DNA of 64,000 nt, taken from assembly GCF_003075045.1 (NCBI RefSeq), contig NZ_QCZD01000001.1, forward strand, positions 682,001-746,000, written 5' to 3'. The notes under the pieces are model-generated. The model saw nothing but the letters and a program-made list of their open reading frames with translations. It had not been told where the DNA came from and made no database searches. The stretch is from Maribacter litoralis (GTDB lineage: Bacteria > Bacteroidota > Bacteroidia > Flavobacteriales > Flavobacteriaceae). Positions 52,015-61,677 of this stretch are shown here, one piece after another (positions within the stretch are counted from its first letter, which is position 1; the number at the start of each line of letters is the position of its first letter). The position numbers and the translations under genes were made by a program.

Positions 52015-52851
52015 ATGAAAAAAGTGATTTTTGTTCTAACATTTCTCATCTCAACAGCTATACTATATAGTCAAGAAATAGCTGTTTTGACCTATAATAT
52101 TAAATATGACAATGTTAATGACACGGTGAATAATTGGAATGATCGTAAAGTTGACATGGTTAAACTTTTAGGGCATTACAACCCAGGTATTATTGGCATG
52201 CAAGAGGTGCTACACCATCAATTGACGTATTTAGACGAACAACTTTCTGATTATAGCTATATTGGTGTTGGGCGTGATGATGGGAAAGAAAAAGGAGAGT
52301 ACTCCCCTATTCTATTTAATGCTAAAAAATTTAAACTCATACAGAGTGAAACATTTTGGCTATCTGAAACCCCTAACGAAATATCGGTCGGTTGGGACGC
52401 TTCAATGGAGCGTATTTGTACGCACGGTTTGTTTGAAGATGTAGCCACTAAAAAACAATTCTTGGTTTTCAATACGCATTTTGATCATATAGGTACTGTA
52501 GCTCGTGAGAAATCTGCCGAACTCATTATCTCCAAAATAAAGGAGATCAATACCGATAAGCTTCCGTTGGTATTAATGGGAGATTTAAATTTAAATCCCT
52601 CGACAAAACCTATTCAATTCTTACAGAAAGCCCTAACGGATGGTCAACATAGTACAAAAAAAACGTTCTACGGACCGTCAGGAACATTTAGCGGATTTGA
52701 CCAAAACCGGGTATTGTCTAACCGAATAGACTACATTTTTGTGAAGAATTTTGAAGTTTTAGAATATATTCATATTGATGATAGAATGGAAAACAACAAA
52801 CATATTTCTGATCATTTGCCGGTATTTGCAAAGCTTTTAATAGATAAATAA
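52015..52851 (+). CDS. Secreted endonuclease/exonuclease/phosphatase-family protein
   Basis: 278 aa from ATG 52015, which gives a signal peptide (FVLTFLISTAILYSQ); the in-frame ATG at 51988 is inside the peptidase gene. EEP fold motifs: LTYNIKYDN (N and Mg site), GIIGMQEVLHHQ with metal Glu, NTHFDHIGT, LVLMGDLNLNPSTKP (D-x-N) and KHISDHLPVFAKL with the catalytic Asp-His. Could hydrolyse phosphodiesters or sugar/lipid phosphates; substrate unknown. Probably cotranscribed with the S9 peptidase. Confidence 0.9.
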   Translation: MKKVIFVLTFLISTAILYSQEIAVLTYNIKYDNVNDTVNNWNDRKVDMVKLLGHYNPGIIGMQEVLHHQLTYLDEQLSDYSYIGVGRDDGKEKGEYSPILFNAKKFKLIQSETFWLSETPNEISVGWDASMERICTHGLFEDVATKKQFLVFNTHFDHIGTVAREKSAELIISKIKEINTDKLPLVLMGDLNLNPSTKPIQFLQKALTDGQHSTKKTFYGPSGTFSGFDQNRVLSNRIDYIFVKNFEVLEYIHIDDRMENNKHISDHLPVFAKLLIDK

Positions 52852-52873
52852 TCAACTAAAAATAGAATCACGT

Positions 52874-52912
52874 AAAAAGCCTCTTAATTTTAAAAATCAA
52901 GAGGCTTTTTCT
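52874..52912. terminator. Bidirectional terminator between convergent genes
   Basis: Stem AAAAAGCCTCTTAATTTT/AAAAATCAAGAGGCTTTTT with T tracts at both ends. It can serve the EEP gene and the M23 gene. Confidence 0.9.
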
Positions 52913-52931
52913 TTATAAATACTGAAATTAA

Positions 52932-54068
52932 CTAAAGTTCAGATACCAGACTTTTGTATATAAAAGCTTTGTTACCGCTTGGTAATTTTATATGTGCCCA
53001 ATTTTCGGTATATCCTAATAGCGATAATGTATCGTTACGTTTAACTTCACCCAATTTAATACCTGCAACCTCAGGTGCATTTCTAATATTGGCAACCACT
53101 GACGATACTTTTAAAAATTTTGATATACTGATTAACCTTTGAACATCTGGTTTTTCTGTTAGCTTCACAAATGGAAGTGGATTAATTGCGCCTTGAACAG
53201 ACTTATAAATTCCGAAATGTAAATGTGGTGCCGTGGTTCGGGCATTGCCCGTATTTCCTACCAGCCCCAAAGTATCACCGATAGTTACTTTATTGCCGGT
53301 TGACACCAATATACTATCTAAATGCGCATAATAAAGCGATTTACCAAAGAGTCCGGCTCTTAACCAAACTTGTTTTCCGCCCAAGCCCCTTTCTCCTGTA
53401 GAACTTACCATACCATCAACTGCGGCTACTACCGGGGTGCCTCTTGGTGCAAATATATCTATACCCTCATGACTACGTGCACCGCCATCTCTAACGGCTC
53501 CCCAATAGCTTTGTATGGCATTATTATCTTTACCAAGCACAGGAAAACCAAAACTGGGTGACGTATACATTTGAAAGGTGAACGCCCCTTGCGAATCTAA
53601 TTCCGGTTGTATGGTAATTTTATAAATTCCGGTTTCAGCAATAGGTATTTTGACTTCATTTTCACCCAATTCATTTTGAAATATACCTGTAAAACTACTA
53701 TCTGGGTTTACTTTAATCAGGTTAATAAAATTTCGAATTCCTAAAACCTTATTTTCTATGGCAACATTGAATATTTCTCCCTCATTTAAAAAAACGGTAT
53801 AGCTGTACACCGTAATGCGTTCTTTATAATATTCCCCATGTTCAGAATAAGGCAGGCGTATTTGCAAGCTATCGCCCTTTGCATTTTTAAACGCCAGTTT
53901 CCAACTGCTATAACGTAATGAGTCTAAGTTTTCAAATTCTCGCGCATAGAGTTCTCTTGCCGTAGGCTGTACAATTACATCGGCAACTTTTCTAATTTGC
54001 TTACAGCTAAACACCATTACCATAAGAAATAGAAAAACACAAGCTTTAATTTTTGTACTTGAACTCAT
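52932..54068 (-). CDS. M23-family metallopeptidase lipoprotein
   Basis: 378 aa. Lipoprotein signal (FLFLMVMVFSC, Cys22). A beta-rich region (50-180) precedes the M23/LytM domain: GGARSHEGIDIFAPRGTPVV with the zinc His and Asp, YAHLDSI, and TAPHLHFGIYKS with the HxH motif. A C-terminal SH3-like part (about 310-378) could bind cell wall. Likely cuts peptidoglycan cross-links or acts in wall remodelling in the periplasm. Confidence 0.9.
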   Translation of the reverse strand: MSSSTKIKACVFLFLMVMVFSCKQIRKVADVIVQPTARELYAREFENLDSLRYSSWKLAFKNAKGDSLQIRLPYSEHGEYYKERITVYSYTVFLNEGEIFNVAIENKVLGIRNFINLIKVNPDSSFTGIFQNELGENEVKIPIAETGIYKITIQPELDSQGAFTFQMYTSPSFGFPVLGKDNNAIQSYWGAVRDGGARSHEGIDIFAPRGTPVVAAVDGMVSSTGERGLGGKQVWLRAGLFGKSLYYAHLDSILVSTGNKVTIGDTLGLVGNTGNARTTAPHLHFGIYKSVQGAINPLPFVKLTEKPDVQRLISISKFLKVSSVVANIRNAPEVAGIKLGEVKRNDTLSLLGYTENWAHIKLPSGNKAFIYKSLVSEL

Positions 54069-54098
54069 TTATTTTTAAAAACCATTTTTAGAAACGAA

Positions 54099-54125
54099 AA
54101 ATCGGACCTTGTTCGGGTCCGATTT
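54099..54125 (-). terminator. Terminator of the alpha/beta hydrolase gene
   Basis: 10-bp stem AAATCGGACC/GGTCCGATTT with a 7-nt loop. Read on the minus strand it ends in ATTTTT. Confidence 0.8.
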
Positions 54126-54144
54126 ACATTTTATTCGTATTAAA

Positions 54145-54978
54145 TTATTTCTTTAAAAAGGAAATTAATATTTCATTTAATTCATCGGGGTGGGTTACAT
54201 TAAGACCATGAGGAGCTCCCTTAATAACTTCTAATGTACTGTACTTAATACCATCATGCGCTTGTTTTGCAGACGTTTCAATTGGTACGGTTGCGTCGGC
54301 ATCACCGTGTACAATCAATGTCGGTACCGTAACATTTTCCAACTCTGATCTAAAATCGGTATGCATCCAAGCTAAAGCTGTTTGTATGGTTGCCCTTGGC
54401 GATGCGAATGAAGCAATGGTAAAGTCATAATCCAATTGAGCCCGACTTATTCTCTCTCCTTCATTTTCATCAAAATTGTAAAAACCTTTACTGAATTCTT
54501 TTAAGAACCCTACTCTATCTTTTTGCAGCGCATCTATAATTCCCTCCAAAGCATCTTCTGGCACCCCATCCGGATTATCAGATTTCTTTTTGACCAATGG
54601 TATAATTGAACTTATCAATGCAGCCTTGGCAATTCTACTAGGTCCGTATTCGGTTAAATAACGAACTACTTCTCCGCCTCCCATTGAAAAACCAACGACA
54701 ATTGCATCTTTCAATTCCAATTCTTCTATAATTGCATTTAAATCGCTTGCCAATGCAGAATAATCATAATCATCCCACGGTGAAGATGATGTGCCAAAAC
54801 CTCTACGGTCATATGATATACAGCGGTAACCTTCCTCTACAATTTTCCAAACTTGTTGCTCCCAAGATTTTCTACTTAAAGGCCAGCCATGTATTAAAAT
54901 AACGGGTTGACCGCTACCGTAATCTTCATAAAATATATCTACTTGTTCTTTTGCTTTTGTATTTGTTATAAATGGCAT
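54145..54978 (-). CDS. Alpha/beta hydrolase, non-heme chloroperoxidase/arylesterase type
   Basis: 277 aa. Oxyanion region ILIHGWPLSRKSWEQQ (27-42), nucleophile elbow VVGFSMGGGEVVRY near 96, acid in IVHGDADATVPIE near 222 and histidine in GAPHGLNVTHP near 253. The sequence follows the cofactor-free haloperoxidase/arylesterase group, which hydrolyse esters and make peracids. Cytoplasmic, no signal. Single gene. Confidence 0.9.
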   Translation of the reverse strand: MPFITNTKAKEQVDIFYEDYGSGQPVILIHGWPLSRKSWEQQVWKIVEEGYRCISYDRRGFGTSSSPWDDYDYSALASDLNAIIEELELKDAIVVGFSMGGGEVVRYLTEYGPSRIAKAALISSIIPLVKKKSDNPDGVPEDALEGIIDALQKDRVGFLKEFSKGFYNFDENEGERISRAQLDYDFTIASFASPRATIQTALAWMHTDFRSELENVTVPTLIVHGDADATVPIETSAKQAHDGIKYSTLEVIKGAPHGLNVTHPDELNEILISFLKK

Positions 54979-55103
54979 ATTCTAATTTTAAAATTCCATT
55001 TCAAGATAATAAGGATCTTATAATTTATATAGCACTAAACATTAAATAATTGGTTCTAAAAGCAATTACTTAATACCTTTATACTTACCTAAAACCATAG
55101 TCC

Positions 55104-55739
55104 ATGTTTATCCCTGAACATTATCAAAACCAGAACACTAAAGAGATACATAGCTTTCTAAAAGAAAATAGTTTCGGTATCCTTATAAATACGTTTAATG
55201 GCAAGCCTTGGGGTACGCATATTCCTTTAGAATTGAGCAAAAATGGCCATAACAAAGATGTACTTGTTGGTCATATTGCCAAGGCGAACTTACAGAGTAA
55301 AAATCTTACTAACGGCGATGAAGTACTATGCATTTTTAATGGTCCGCACAGTTATATTTCTTCTTCATGGTATAAAGCGGAAGAAGTACCTACTTGGAAC
55401 TACATAGCTGTTCATGTCTACGGTACGGTTAAAATTCAGACATCAGAAGAATTGCTCAAATCTTTACATGAGCTGGTAGATAAGTATGAACAACAATCTG
55501 AGCAGCCTATTTCCTTAAATGACATGTCTAAGAAAACCATGCGGCAAGTGAGCGGAATTATTGGTTTTGAAATTGAAATAACTGATATACAAGCGGTAAA
55601 CAAATTATCACAAGGTAGAGAACATGACCACCCAAAAATTATATCTGAACTAGAAAAACAAGGTGCATCTGAAAAAGCAATTGCGGAGGAAATGAAAAAG
55701 AGATCACCTGAACAAACTAGTGATCAAGCTAATATTTAA
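55104..55739 (+). CDS. PaiB-like FMN-binding negative regulator
   Basis: 211 aa. Starts MFIPEHYQNQNTKEIHSFLK as PaiB proteins do. Then FGILINTFNGKPWGTHIPLE (24-43), VGHIAKANLQSKNL, VLCIFNGPHSYISSSWY and VPTWNYIAVHVYGTV, the FMN split-barrel signature. In Bacillus PaiB relatives repress sporulation and protease genes. The role here is unknown. Confidence 0.88.
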   Translation: MFIPEHYQNQNTKEIHSFLKENSFGILINTFNGKPWGTHIPLELSKNGHNKDVLVGHIAKANLQSKNLTNGDEVLCIFNGPHSYISSSWYKAEEVPTWNYIAVHVYGTVKIQTSEELLKSLHELVDKYEQQSEQPISLNDMSKKTMRQVSGIIGFEIEITDIQAVNKLSQGREHDHPKIISELEKQGASEKAIAEEMKKRSPEQTSDQANI

Positions 55740-55815
55740 TCCTATTGAGTTGCTGTCCCCCATACTTTTCAGGTAATTTTAACTTGAACATTTTACCCCT
55801 AAATATCCTGTAATT

Positions 55816-56310
55816 ATGCATGAAGAAGTAACGATTTTTGAGTTCAATAAAACCAGTAACCGAAAAGAATGGGAATTGGTCAATGATGAAGTCATGGGTG
55901 GTCTTTCAATGGGGCTACTACAAATAGATAGTGATGGCAAGGGTATTTTCAGCGGACATGTATCATTAGAAAACAACGGAGGTTTCTGCCTGATCAGGCA
56001 CGATATTGAACGTATTTCTGTAGAAAACTATTCAAAATTCATTATTAAAATAAAAGGTGATGGCAAAAAATATGCTTTTCGTTGCAGATCAGGTGAACAT
56101 CAACGACATACCTATAGTTATAGTTTTAAAACCACCGAAGACTGGCAAACTATTGAGATCCCTTTTAATCAAATGGAAGCTGTTTTTAGGGGCGAGGACT
56201 TAGAACTACCAAATTATCATGGCGATTTTCTTACTCAAATTGCCTTTATAATTAAAAATGGAGTTGCGGAAGATTTTAAGTTAAAAATCGATAGCATCAA
56301 AATCGTGTAA
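55816..56310 (+). CDS. CIA30-family protein
   Basis: 164 aa. Conserved CIA30 segments: NRKEWELVNDEVMGGLSMGL (16-35), GHVSLENNGGFCLIRHDIE (53-71), DGKKYAFRCRSG, WQTIEIPFNQMEAVFRGE. A galactose-binding-like jelly roll. In mitochondria CIA30 assists complex I assembly; the bacterial role is not established. Single gene. Confidence 0.88.
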   Translation: MHEEVTIFEFNKTSNRKEWELVNDEVMGGLSMGLLQIDSDGKGIFSGHVSLENNGGFCLIRHDIERISVENYSKFIIKIKGDGKKYAFRCRSGEHQRHTYSYSFKTTEDWQTIEIPFNQMEAVFRGEDLELPNYHGDFLTQIAFIIKNGVAEDFKLKIDSIKIV

Positions 56311-56412
56311 GCCAAACTTGAAGATAACAAATTTCAAAGAATTTGCCATTGACCATAATCATTTTTAATCTCCAATAAATTATATAAGTTTAGGTAATCA
56401 ACCACCAAAACT

Positions 56413-56898
56413 ATGATTTATCAAATTACATCTTTAAAGAGATTGATAGTCCCTTTTAAAGTAGATGCTCTCTTACCTAATATCTTGATATTAATACCAA
56501 GGGTGTTTACCGGATATCTTCTTGCCTTCGTTTTTGCCATTAACAAATTTGGGACACCTTGGACGCCTAAATCAATAAATCTTCATTTGTTTGAAGTGGC
56601 GGATTGGTTCGTAGACCTTACCAAGGAATTTGGACTACCCTTTACCTTGATGCCCGAAATTTTTGCTTGGTCTGCAGGGTTAACTGAAGCATTAGGCGGT
56701 CTATTGTTACTAATTGGTCTCAATACCAGAATTACGGCATTCTTTATTACTACCACAATGTTCATTACCATTGCATTTAGACCTTGGGACCCGTCATGGA
56801 ATATAATTCCCACATTTATGTTTTTCTGCTTAGGGCTATTTTTTATGGGATTTGGTTCTGGAAAATTTGGACTGGATTATTTGATAACTAAGAGATAA
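56413..56898 (+). CDS. DoxX-family membrane protein
   Basis: 161 aa with four membrane helices (about 24-46, 80-102, 103-122, 134-153). LIPRVFTGYLLAFVFAINKF, WSAGLTEALGGLLLLIGLNT and TTMFITIAF are typical of DoxX/DUF417-like proteins. Some are linked to thiol or redox balance at the membrane. Function here unknown. Confidence 0.85.
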   Translation: MIYQITSLKRLIVPFKVDALLPNILILIPRVFTGYLLAFVFAINKFGTPWTPKSINLHLFEVADWFVDLTKEFGLPFTLMPEIFAWSAGLTEALGGLLLLIGLNTRITAFFITTTMFITIAFRPWDPSWNIIPTFMFFCLGLFFMGFGSGKFGLDYLITKR

Positions 56899-57035
56899 AT
56901 CATCATTTGCTTTCTGTTTATTTTCAAAATTTCACAATTCAGCATATGCATTCAACAGTTCAGTGATTAGCTTTTTTAAAAGATATGGTTATAAGGCATC
57001 TTTGAAATAATCAATTAATCTTAAAACCTTTAAAA

Positions 57036-57455
57036 ATGAAAAAGTTATTATTTACCATTACCGTATTAGCAATGACATTAACAATGAATGCACAAGAAAA
57101 CGAAAGCATTACATTAACCGTTATTATTGAAAATGTTTTGAACGACGACGGCCATATTTTAAGTGGACTTCACACTCCTGATACTTTTATGAGAGCAGAA
57201 GGAATAAAAACGAGCAAGAACAAAGCCGAAGCTGGCGAGTTGGTGTTAACCTTTGAAAATATTCAACCAGGCGACTATGCTTTTTCTGTATTGCACGATG
57301 CTAACGATAACAACCGCATGGATTTTGCCACCAATGGCATGCCTACAGAGGATTATGCCATGAGCGGTAATTCAATGCCTATGGGACCTCCGACATTTAA
57401 TGACGCCAAGTTCACAGTTACCTCAGAAGACATGGAATTAAGACTACGTTTCTAA
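57036..57455 (+). CDS. DUF2141-domain secreted protein
   Basis: 139 aa with signal peptide (ending MNAQ, residue 19). DUF2141 features: LTVIIENVLNDDGHILSGLH, LVLTFENIQPGDYAFSVLHD, DANDNNRMDFATNGMPTEDYAMS. Small secreted beta-sandwich protein of unknown role, very common in Flavobacteriaceae. Confidence 0.9.
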   Translation: MKKLLFTITVLAMTLTMNAQENESITLTVIIENVLNDDGHILSGLHTPDTFMRAEGIKTSKNKAEAGELVLTFENIQPGDYAFSVLHDANDNNRMDFATNGMPTEDYAMSGNSMPMGPPTFNDAKFTVTSEDMELRLRF

Positions 57456-57534
57456 GATAAAATCAATCACATATAACAGTTGAAATAGGTCATGATAATG
57501 GTTTTTAGTAATTTTATAGCTCTAAATCATTTAC

Positions 57535-58470
57535 ATGACCATTACGCAATTACAATATGTTCTAGCTGTTGCCGAATACAAGAATTTTACTTTGGCGGCA
57601 GAAAAAAGTTTTGTTACCCAACCTACTTTAAGTATGCAGGTACAAAAGCTTGAAGATGAGCTTGATATACTTCTTTTTGATCGTAGTAAAAAACCTATCA
57701 CCATTACTGAAGTTGGTAAAAAAATTGTTGATCAAGCAAAGAATATTGTAAATGAGGCTGCGCGTATAAAAGATATTGTTGAGCAAGAAAAAGGATATAT
57801 TGGCGGGGATTATGTATTGGGAATCATACCAACAATTATGCCCACATTGTTACCCATGTTTCTTAAAAACTTTATACAGAAATACCCAAAAGTAAATCTG
57901 ATCATAAAAGAACAAAACACGGAAAGTCTAATTCAAAATATTGAAGATGGACATATAGATGCCGCTATTGCAGCAACACCGTTAGAAGTAGATTTCATTA
58001 CTGAAAGACCTTTGTATTATGAACCATTTGTAGGTTATGTTCCAAAAGAGCATCGTTTAGGCAACAATAGCCAAATTACACCCGAAGATTTAGATATTGA
58101 AGATATTCTACTGTTGCAAGACGGTCATTGTTTTAGAGAAGGTGTTTTAAATCTTTGTAAAACGCCTAAAATAGGGGGAGAACATTTTAGCCTTCAAAGT
58201 GGTAGTTTTGAAACACTTATCAATTTATCCAATGAAGGTTTAGGTATGACACTTTTACCTTTCTTGAACACTCTAGAACTTGACGAACAAAAGAAAAGGC
58301 ATCTTAAATATTTTAAAGACCCCTCACCAGCACGAGAGGTAAGTCTTATTTATCATAAAAAAGAATTGAAAGTACAGATTACCGAAGCTTTACGAGATGT
58401 AATTACCGGTATTGTTCGCGGTGCCATCGCATTTCAAGATGTAAAAATTATTAGTCCGCTGAACAAGTAA
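57535..58470 (+). CDS. oxyR: OxyR, hydrogen-peroxide-sensing LysR regulator
   Basis: 311 aa. N-terminal LysR helix-turn-helix (1-60: FTLAAEKSFVTQPTLSMQVQ). The sensing loop LLQDGHCFREGVLNLCKTP places cysteines at 199 and 208, the same numbers as the peroxide-sensing pair of E. coli OxyR, with the GHCFR motif intact. Controls catalase, peroxiredoxin and iron genes in relatives. No target lies directly beside it, but MsrA, SodC and a peroxiredoxin-like gene are elsewhere in the window. Confidence 0.92.
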   Translation: MTITQLQYVLAVAEYKNFTLAAEKSFVTQPTLSMQVQKLEDELDILLFDRSKKPITITEVGKKIVDQAKNIVNEAARIKDIVEQEKGYIGGDYVLGIIPTIMPTLLPMFLKNFIQKYPKVNLIIKEQNTESLIQNIEDGHIDAAIAATPLEVDFITERPLYYEPFVGYVPKEHRLGNNSQITPEDLDIEDILLLQDGHCFREGVLNLCKTPKIGGEHFSLQSGSFETLINLSNEGLGMTLLPFLNTLELDEQKKRHLKYFKDPSPAREVSLIYHKKELKVQITEALRDVITGIVRGAIAFQDVKIISPLNK

Positions 58471-58472
58471 AA

Positions 58473-58886
58473 TTACTCCTTATCAAATCTATACAAACAC
58501 CCCTCAATACAAATACCAGGGTAAGATGGTGATAGCGTTAATCTGGTTTTGCTTTCATTAAAGTCTGCGGTAAAGCCCAAGGTATCTCTTTCTTCTTCTA
58601 TAATACTATACAAATAAAGCTCTCGCTCAATAATTTCATACGAACCAGTATTGATGGTTTCTTTATTGAAGGTTGTTCTTTCATAATTACCGAATTCATC
58701 GAAAATATAGCGGTAACCTTCGTCTACATCTTTCCATTCGGTAGTACCACCTGGACTTACATAAGATGCCGTCAACAACCACTCTCCTACCAAACCGGTT
58801 TCATCTATGGGAATACCATTAGAATCATCGTTCTCGCAGGCAAAAAGTAAAGAAATAAAAATGATAAGAGTAAGTTTAAAACGCAT
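58473..58886 (-). CDS. Lipocalin-like small lipoprotein
   Basis: 137 aa from ATG 58886 (MRFKLTLIIFISLLFAC, Cys17 lipobox); the in-frame ATG at 58943 would put 19 residues before a perfect lipoprotein signal and reach into the upstream terminator. GLVGEWLLTASYVSPGGTTE and YRYIFDEFGNYERTTF resemble the lipocalin-like domain of many flavobacterial lipoproteins. Role unknown. Confidence 0.8.
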   Translation of the reverse strand: MRFKLTLIIFISLLFACENDDSNGIPIDETGLVGEWLLTASYVSPGGTTEWKDVDEGYRYIFDEFGNYERTTFNKETINTGSYEIIERELYLYSIIEEERDTLGFTADFNESKTRLTLSPSYPGICIEGCLYRFDKE

Positions 58887-58934
58887 AGTTCTTTTTAAAC
58901 TAGATGTGGAAATTAAAAAAGGTTGCTCAAAAAA

Positions 58935-58957
58935 AAGAGCCACTTTACGTGGCTCTT
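58935..58957 (-). terminator. Terminator of the 65-residue gene
   Basis: Stem AAGAGCCAC/GTGGCTCTT, 5-nt loop. On the minus strand eight T follow. Confidence 0.85.
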
Positions 58958-58959
58958 AC

Positions 58960-59157
58960 TTATGCTTTTAAATAAACTAAACTTTGTTTTAACTCTGGCT
59001 TGTCCGTTATAAAACTTTCTAACCAGACTTTTAATTCTTCTACCTCTTCAGGTAGTAACGTCTGTAAGGCTTTCTTTAATTCTTTACAAAATAGTAAGGT
59101 ATCAAAACTAACCTTCTTAAGTACTGTTTTACTATACTCTAGCATAGACTTAGACAT
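58960..59157 (-). CDS. Small helical protein of unknown function
   Basis: 65 aa, all-helical and charged: MLEYSKTVLKKVSFDTLLFC, KELKKALQTLLPEEVEELKV, WLESFITDKPELKQS. I believe it is conserved across Flavobacteriia, but it has no known function. It has its own terminator. Confidence 0.8.
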   Translation of the reverse strand: MSKSMLEYSKTVLKKVSFDTLLFCKELKKALQTLLPEEVEELKVWLESFITDKPELKQSLVYLKA

Positions 59158-59301
59158 TTTGTTGTTAGATTAATATGTTCGTTGTTGCATAAAGATAAAC
59201 AGAAATTCAGAATTAATATTGTTTATCAAAAGTTAAAGTAATATTCTTCATGTTAAATTTTTACGGGTTTCATAAGTATTCTATTTTGTACTTTCGAATA
59301 G

Positions 59302-60570
59302 ATGAAAAATTTTATACTCATTATTGCCTTGGTTTTACTGCTAATTTCGTGTGGTTCAAATAAAAGTTTCATATCAAAAAGCTTGGACAAACATTTAGCT
59401 ACCTCTTTTTATGAGAACCAATTTACTGGAGTTTTGGTTATCGATGTAGCATCAAAAGACACCTTGTATAACCGTAATGCTCAAAAGTATTTTATACCAG
59501 CTAGTAACACCAAAATTTTCACACTTTTTGCCGCATTAAAAACACTCCCAAACCAAATACCTGCTTTGCAATACATTGAACAAAACGACACCCTGTATTT
59601 TCAAGGTACGGGCGATCCTTCGTTTCTACATCCGTATTTAAAAGATTCTACCGCATTTAATTTTCTAAAGAGCAAAAGCAATGTAGTCTTTGCGACGGAT
59701 AATTTTATGGATTCAAAATACGGACCCGGTTGGGCCTGGGACGATTACCAATGGTATTATTCGCCAGAACGTAACGCCTTACCGTTATATGGAAATGTGG
59801 TAATGATCAAGAAAAATCCAGAACTAATGGTGTCACCTTCATACTTTAAAGATAGTGTTCTGCTAATTAGCACTACTGAAAACCGGAAAGAGACTTCTAA
59901 CATATTTTTTTATCCTCCCCAGAAACAAGACACTTTAGAAACACCTTTTATAACCAGCATAGCAACCACTAAAGCAGTATTAGAACAAGTACTAAATAAA
60001 AATATTAGCACAAGAGCCAGCATGCCAACAGGTGTTAAAAAAACTTTATACGGCATACAGGCAGATTCACTCTACATTAGAATGATGCACGAAAGCGACA
60101 ATTTTATAGCCGAGCAATTATTGATTTTGGCTGCATCTGAATTAAAAGATACGCTAAACAGCTCTTTTGCTAGAAACCACATCTTAGAAAATGAACTGAG
60201 CGATTTAAAACAAGAGCCAAGATGGGTAGATGGCTCCGGTTTATCGAGGTACAACCTATTTACCCCGCATAATTTTGTGCATGTTTTAAGTGAATTGTAC
60301 ACCCTACTACCTCAAGAACGACTTTTTACAATTTTTCCTGCCGGTGGAGTTTCAGGTACGTTGAAAAATAAATTTAAAGGTGATGACAAGCCTTATGTTT
60401 ATGCTAAATCGGGTAGTTTAAGCAACAACTATTGTTTAAGCGGCTACCTTTTGACAAAATCTGGTAAAACCTTGATTTTCAGCTTTATGAACAATCATTT
60501 TAAGAAGGCTACACGTGATGAAAGAACACAGCTAGAGCGTATGTTACAAATCCTTAGAGACCATTATTAA
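59302..60570 (+). CDS. dacB: PBP4-type D-alanyl-D-alanine carboxypeptidase/endopeptidase (S13)
   Basis: 422 aa lipoprotein (LLLISC, Cys17). Serine-protease motifs of family S13: S68-N-T-K71 in IPASNTKIFTLF (SxxK), SDN in HESDNFIAEQLL, and KSG in YAKSGSLSNNYCLSGY where KTG is usual. Removes or cleaves D-alanine ends and cross-links in peptidoglycan. A near -7 element TACTTTCG (59289-59296) precedes it. Its stop is directly next to the stop of msrA on the other strand. Confidence 0.9.
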   Translation: MKNFILIIALVLLLISCGSNKSFISKSLDKHLATSFYENQFTGVLVIDVASKDTLYNRNAQKYFIPASNTKIFTLFAALKTLPNQIPALQYIEQNDTLYFQGTGDPSFLHPYLKDSTAFNFLKSKSNVVFATDNFMDSKYGPGWAWDDYQWYYSPERNALPLYGNVVMIKKNPELMVSPSYFKDSVLLISTTENRKETSNIFFYPPQKQDTLETPFITSIATTKAVLEQVLNKNISTRASMPTGVKKTLYGIQADSLYIRMMHESDNFIAEQLLILAASELKDTLNSSFARNHILENELSDLKQEPRWVDGSGLSRYNLFTPHNFVHVLSELYTLLPQERLFTIFPAGGVSGTLKNKFKGDDKPYVYAKSGSLSNNYCLSGYLLTKSGKTLIFSFMNNHFKKATRDERTQLERMLQILRDHY

Positions 60571-61071
60571 TTAGCGAAGCTTTGCTGATAAATGTTTGTC
60601 ATATTTCTCTTTCAACATCTTAATTTTAGGTGTAATATGTGTTTTACAAAAAGGTTTCTCGGTATCATTAAAATAGTAATTATGATATCGTTCTTCAGAT
60701 GATGTAAATGCCCCAAAAGGAAGGATTTCCGTAATCAACGGAGTCTCAAAATCTTGCTGTACATCAGTTATAATTCCCTTTAATGCAAGCTCATCATCCT
60801 GTTTAAAGAAATAAACTGCTGATCGGTATTTAATCCGCATAGAATGATTTTCTGTGCTTTTATGGGTGTCTAAGTGAATCGCAACTAAATCTTTCAATTC
60901 AATAACATTAGCATCATAATGTACAATTACAGCTTCGGAAAAAGCTGTAAGATGTTTTTTTGGCGCAATGAAACCCTGTTCAACTTTTACAACTCCGTTT
61001 AGTGACATAAAAACAGCTTCCGTACACCAATGACAACCACCACCAAAGCCGACTTTATGTACATTTTTCAT
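60571..61071 (-). CDS. msrA: Peptide methionine sulfoxide reductase A
   Basis: 166 aa. Active-site GGGCHWCTEAVF with Cys13 and Cys16. The usual GCFWG/C has His in place of Phe. Then VEQGFIAPKK where VGYAGG is usual, HYDANVIELKDLVAIHLDTH, and EERYHNYYFND. Reduces oxidised methionine. The divergent motifs suggest the MsrA-like subgroup rather than the classical one, with modestly lower certainty on substrate. Confidence 0.85.
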   Translation of the reverse strand: MKNVHKVGFGGGCHWCTEAVFMSLNGVVKVEQGFIAPKKHLTAFSEAVIVHYDANVIELKDLVAIHLDTHKSTENHSMRIKYRSAVYFFKQDDELALKGIITDVQQDFETPLITEILPFGAFTSSEERYHNYYFNDTEKPFCKTHITPKIKMLKEKYDKHLSAKLR

Positions 61072-61095
61072 ATTCTAAGAGTCGGTTTTAAGCCT

Positions 61096-61677
61096 TTAAA
61101 CTAACGCATTCATTTTTGCGTATTGCAGCAACATAATGGTTTTTGCATCTTTAATTTCTCCGCTCGCTACCATCTTCATAGCGTCATCGAAATCTAACTC
61201 CAACACTTCAATATTTTCGGTTTCATCTTCGGCTCCACCACCTTCTCCAATCTTCATACTTTCATCATATTCACCAACAAATAGATATAGAATTTCGGTC
61301 ACCGAACCTGGAGACATATAAGTTTGAAACACCTTCTGTACGTTACTGATTTTATAACCTGTTTCCTCTTCCGTTTCTTTACGCACGCAATCGGCAGGAT
61401 TATCACCATCTAAAAGTCCCGCACAGACCTCGATCATCATGCCATCTTCATTACCGTTCACGTATGTCGGCATTCTGAACTGCTTTGTAAGCACAACGGT
61501 CTTCTTTTTAGAGTTATATAACAAAATAGCTGCTCCGTTGCCTCTATCATAGGCTTCACGTTCTTGTGTTTCCCAGCTGCCATCTAGTTTTTGATATTTA
61601 TAGGTGTATTTATTGAGTGTATACCAATTATCTGATAACAACTTCTTCTCAACGTCTTTTATGCTTCCGTTTTTCAA
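61096..61677 (-). CDS. nudK: GDP-mannose pyrophosphatase NudK
   Basis: 193 aa Nudix hydrolase. The start is TTG (61677-61675), as no ATG fits and a stop lies seven codons upstream. The protein lines up with NudK over its length: REAYDRGNGAAILLYN, MIEVCAGLLDGDNPADCVRK followed by ETEEETGYKI (Nudix box variant), TYMSPGSVTEILYLF and GGGAEDETENIEVLELDFDD. Hydrolyses GDP-mannose to GMP and mannose-1-phosphate. Lies 24 bp before msrA on the same strand. Confidence 0.9.
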   Translation of the reverse strand: MKNGSIKDVEKKLLSDNWYTLNKYTYKYQKLDGSWETQEREAYDRGNGAAILLYNSKKKTVVLTKQFRMPTYVNGNEDGMMIEVCAGLLDGDNPADCVRKETEEETGYKISNVQKVFQTYMSPGSVTEILYLFVGEYDESMKIGEGGGAEDETENIEVLELDFDDAMKMVASGEIKDAKTIMLLQYAKMNALV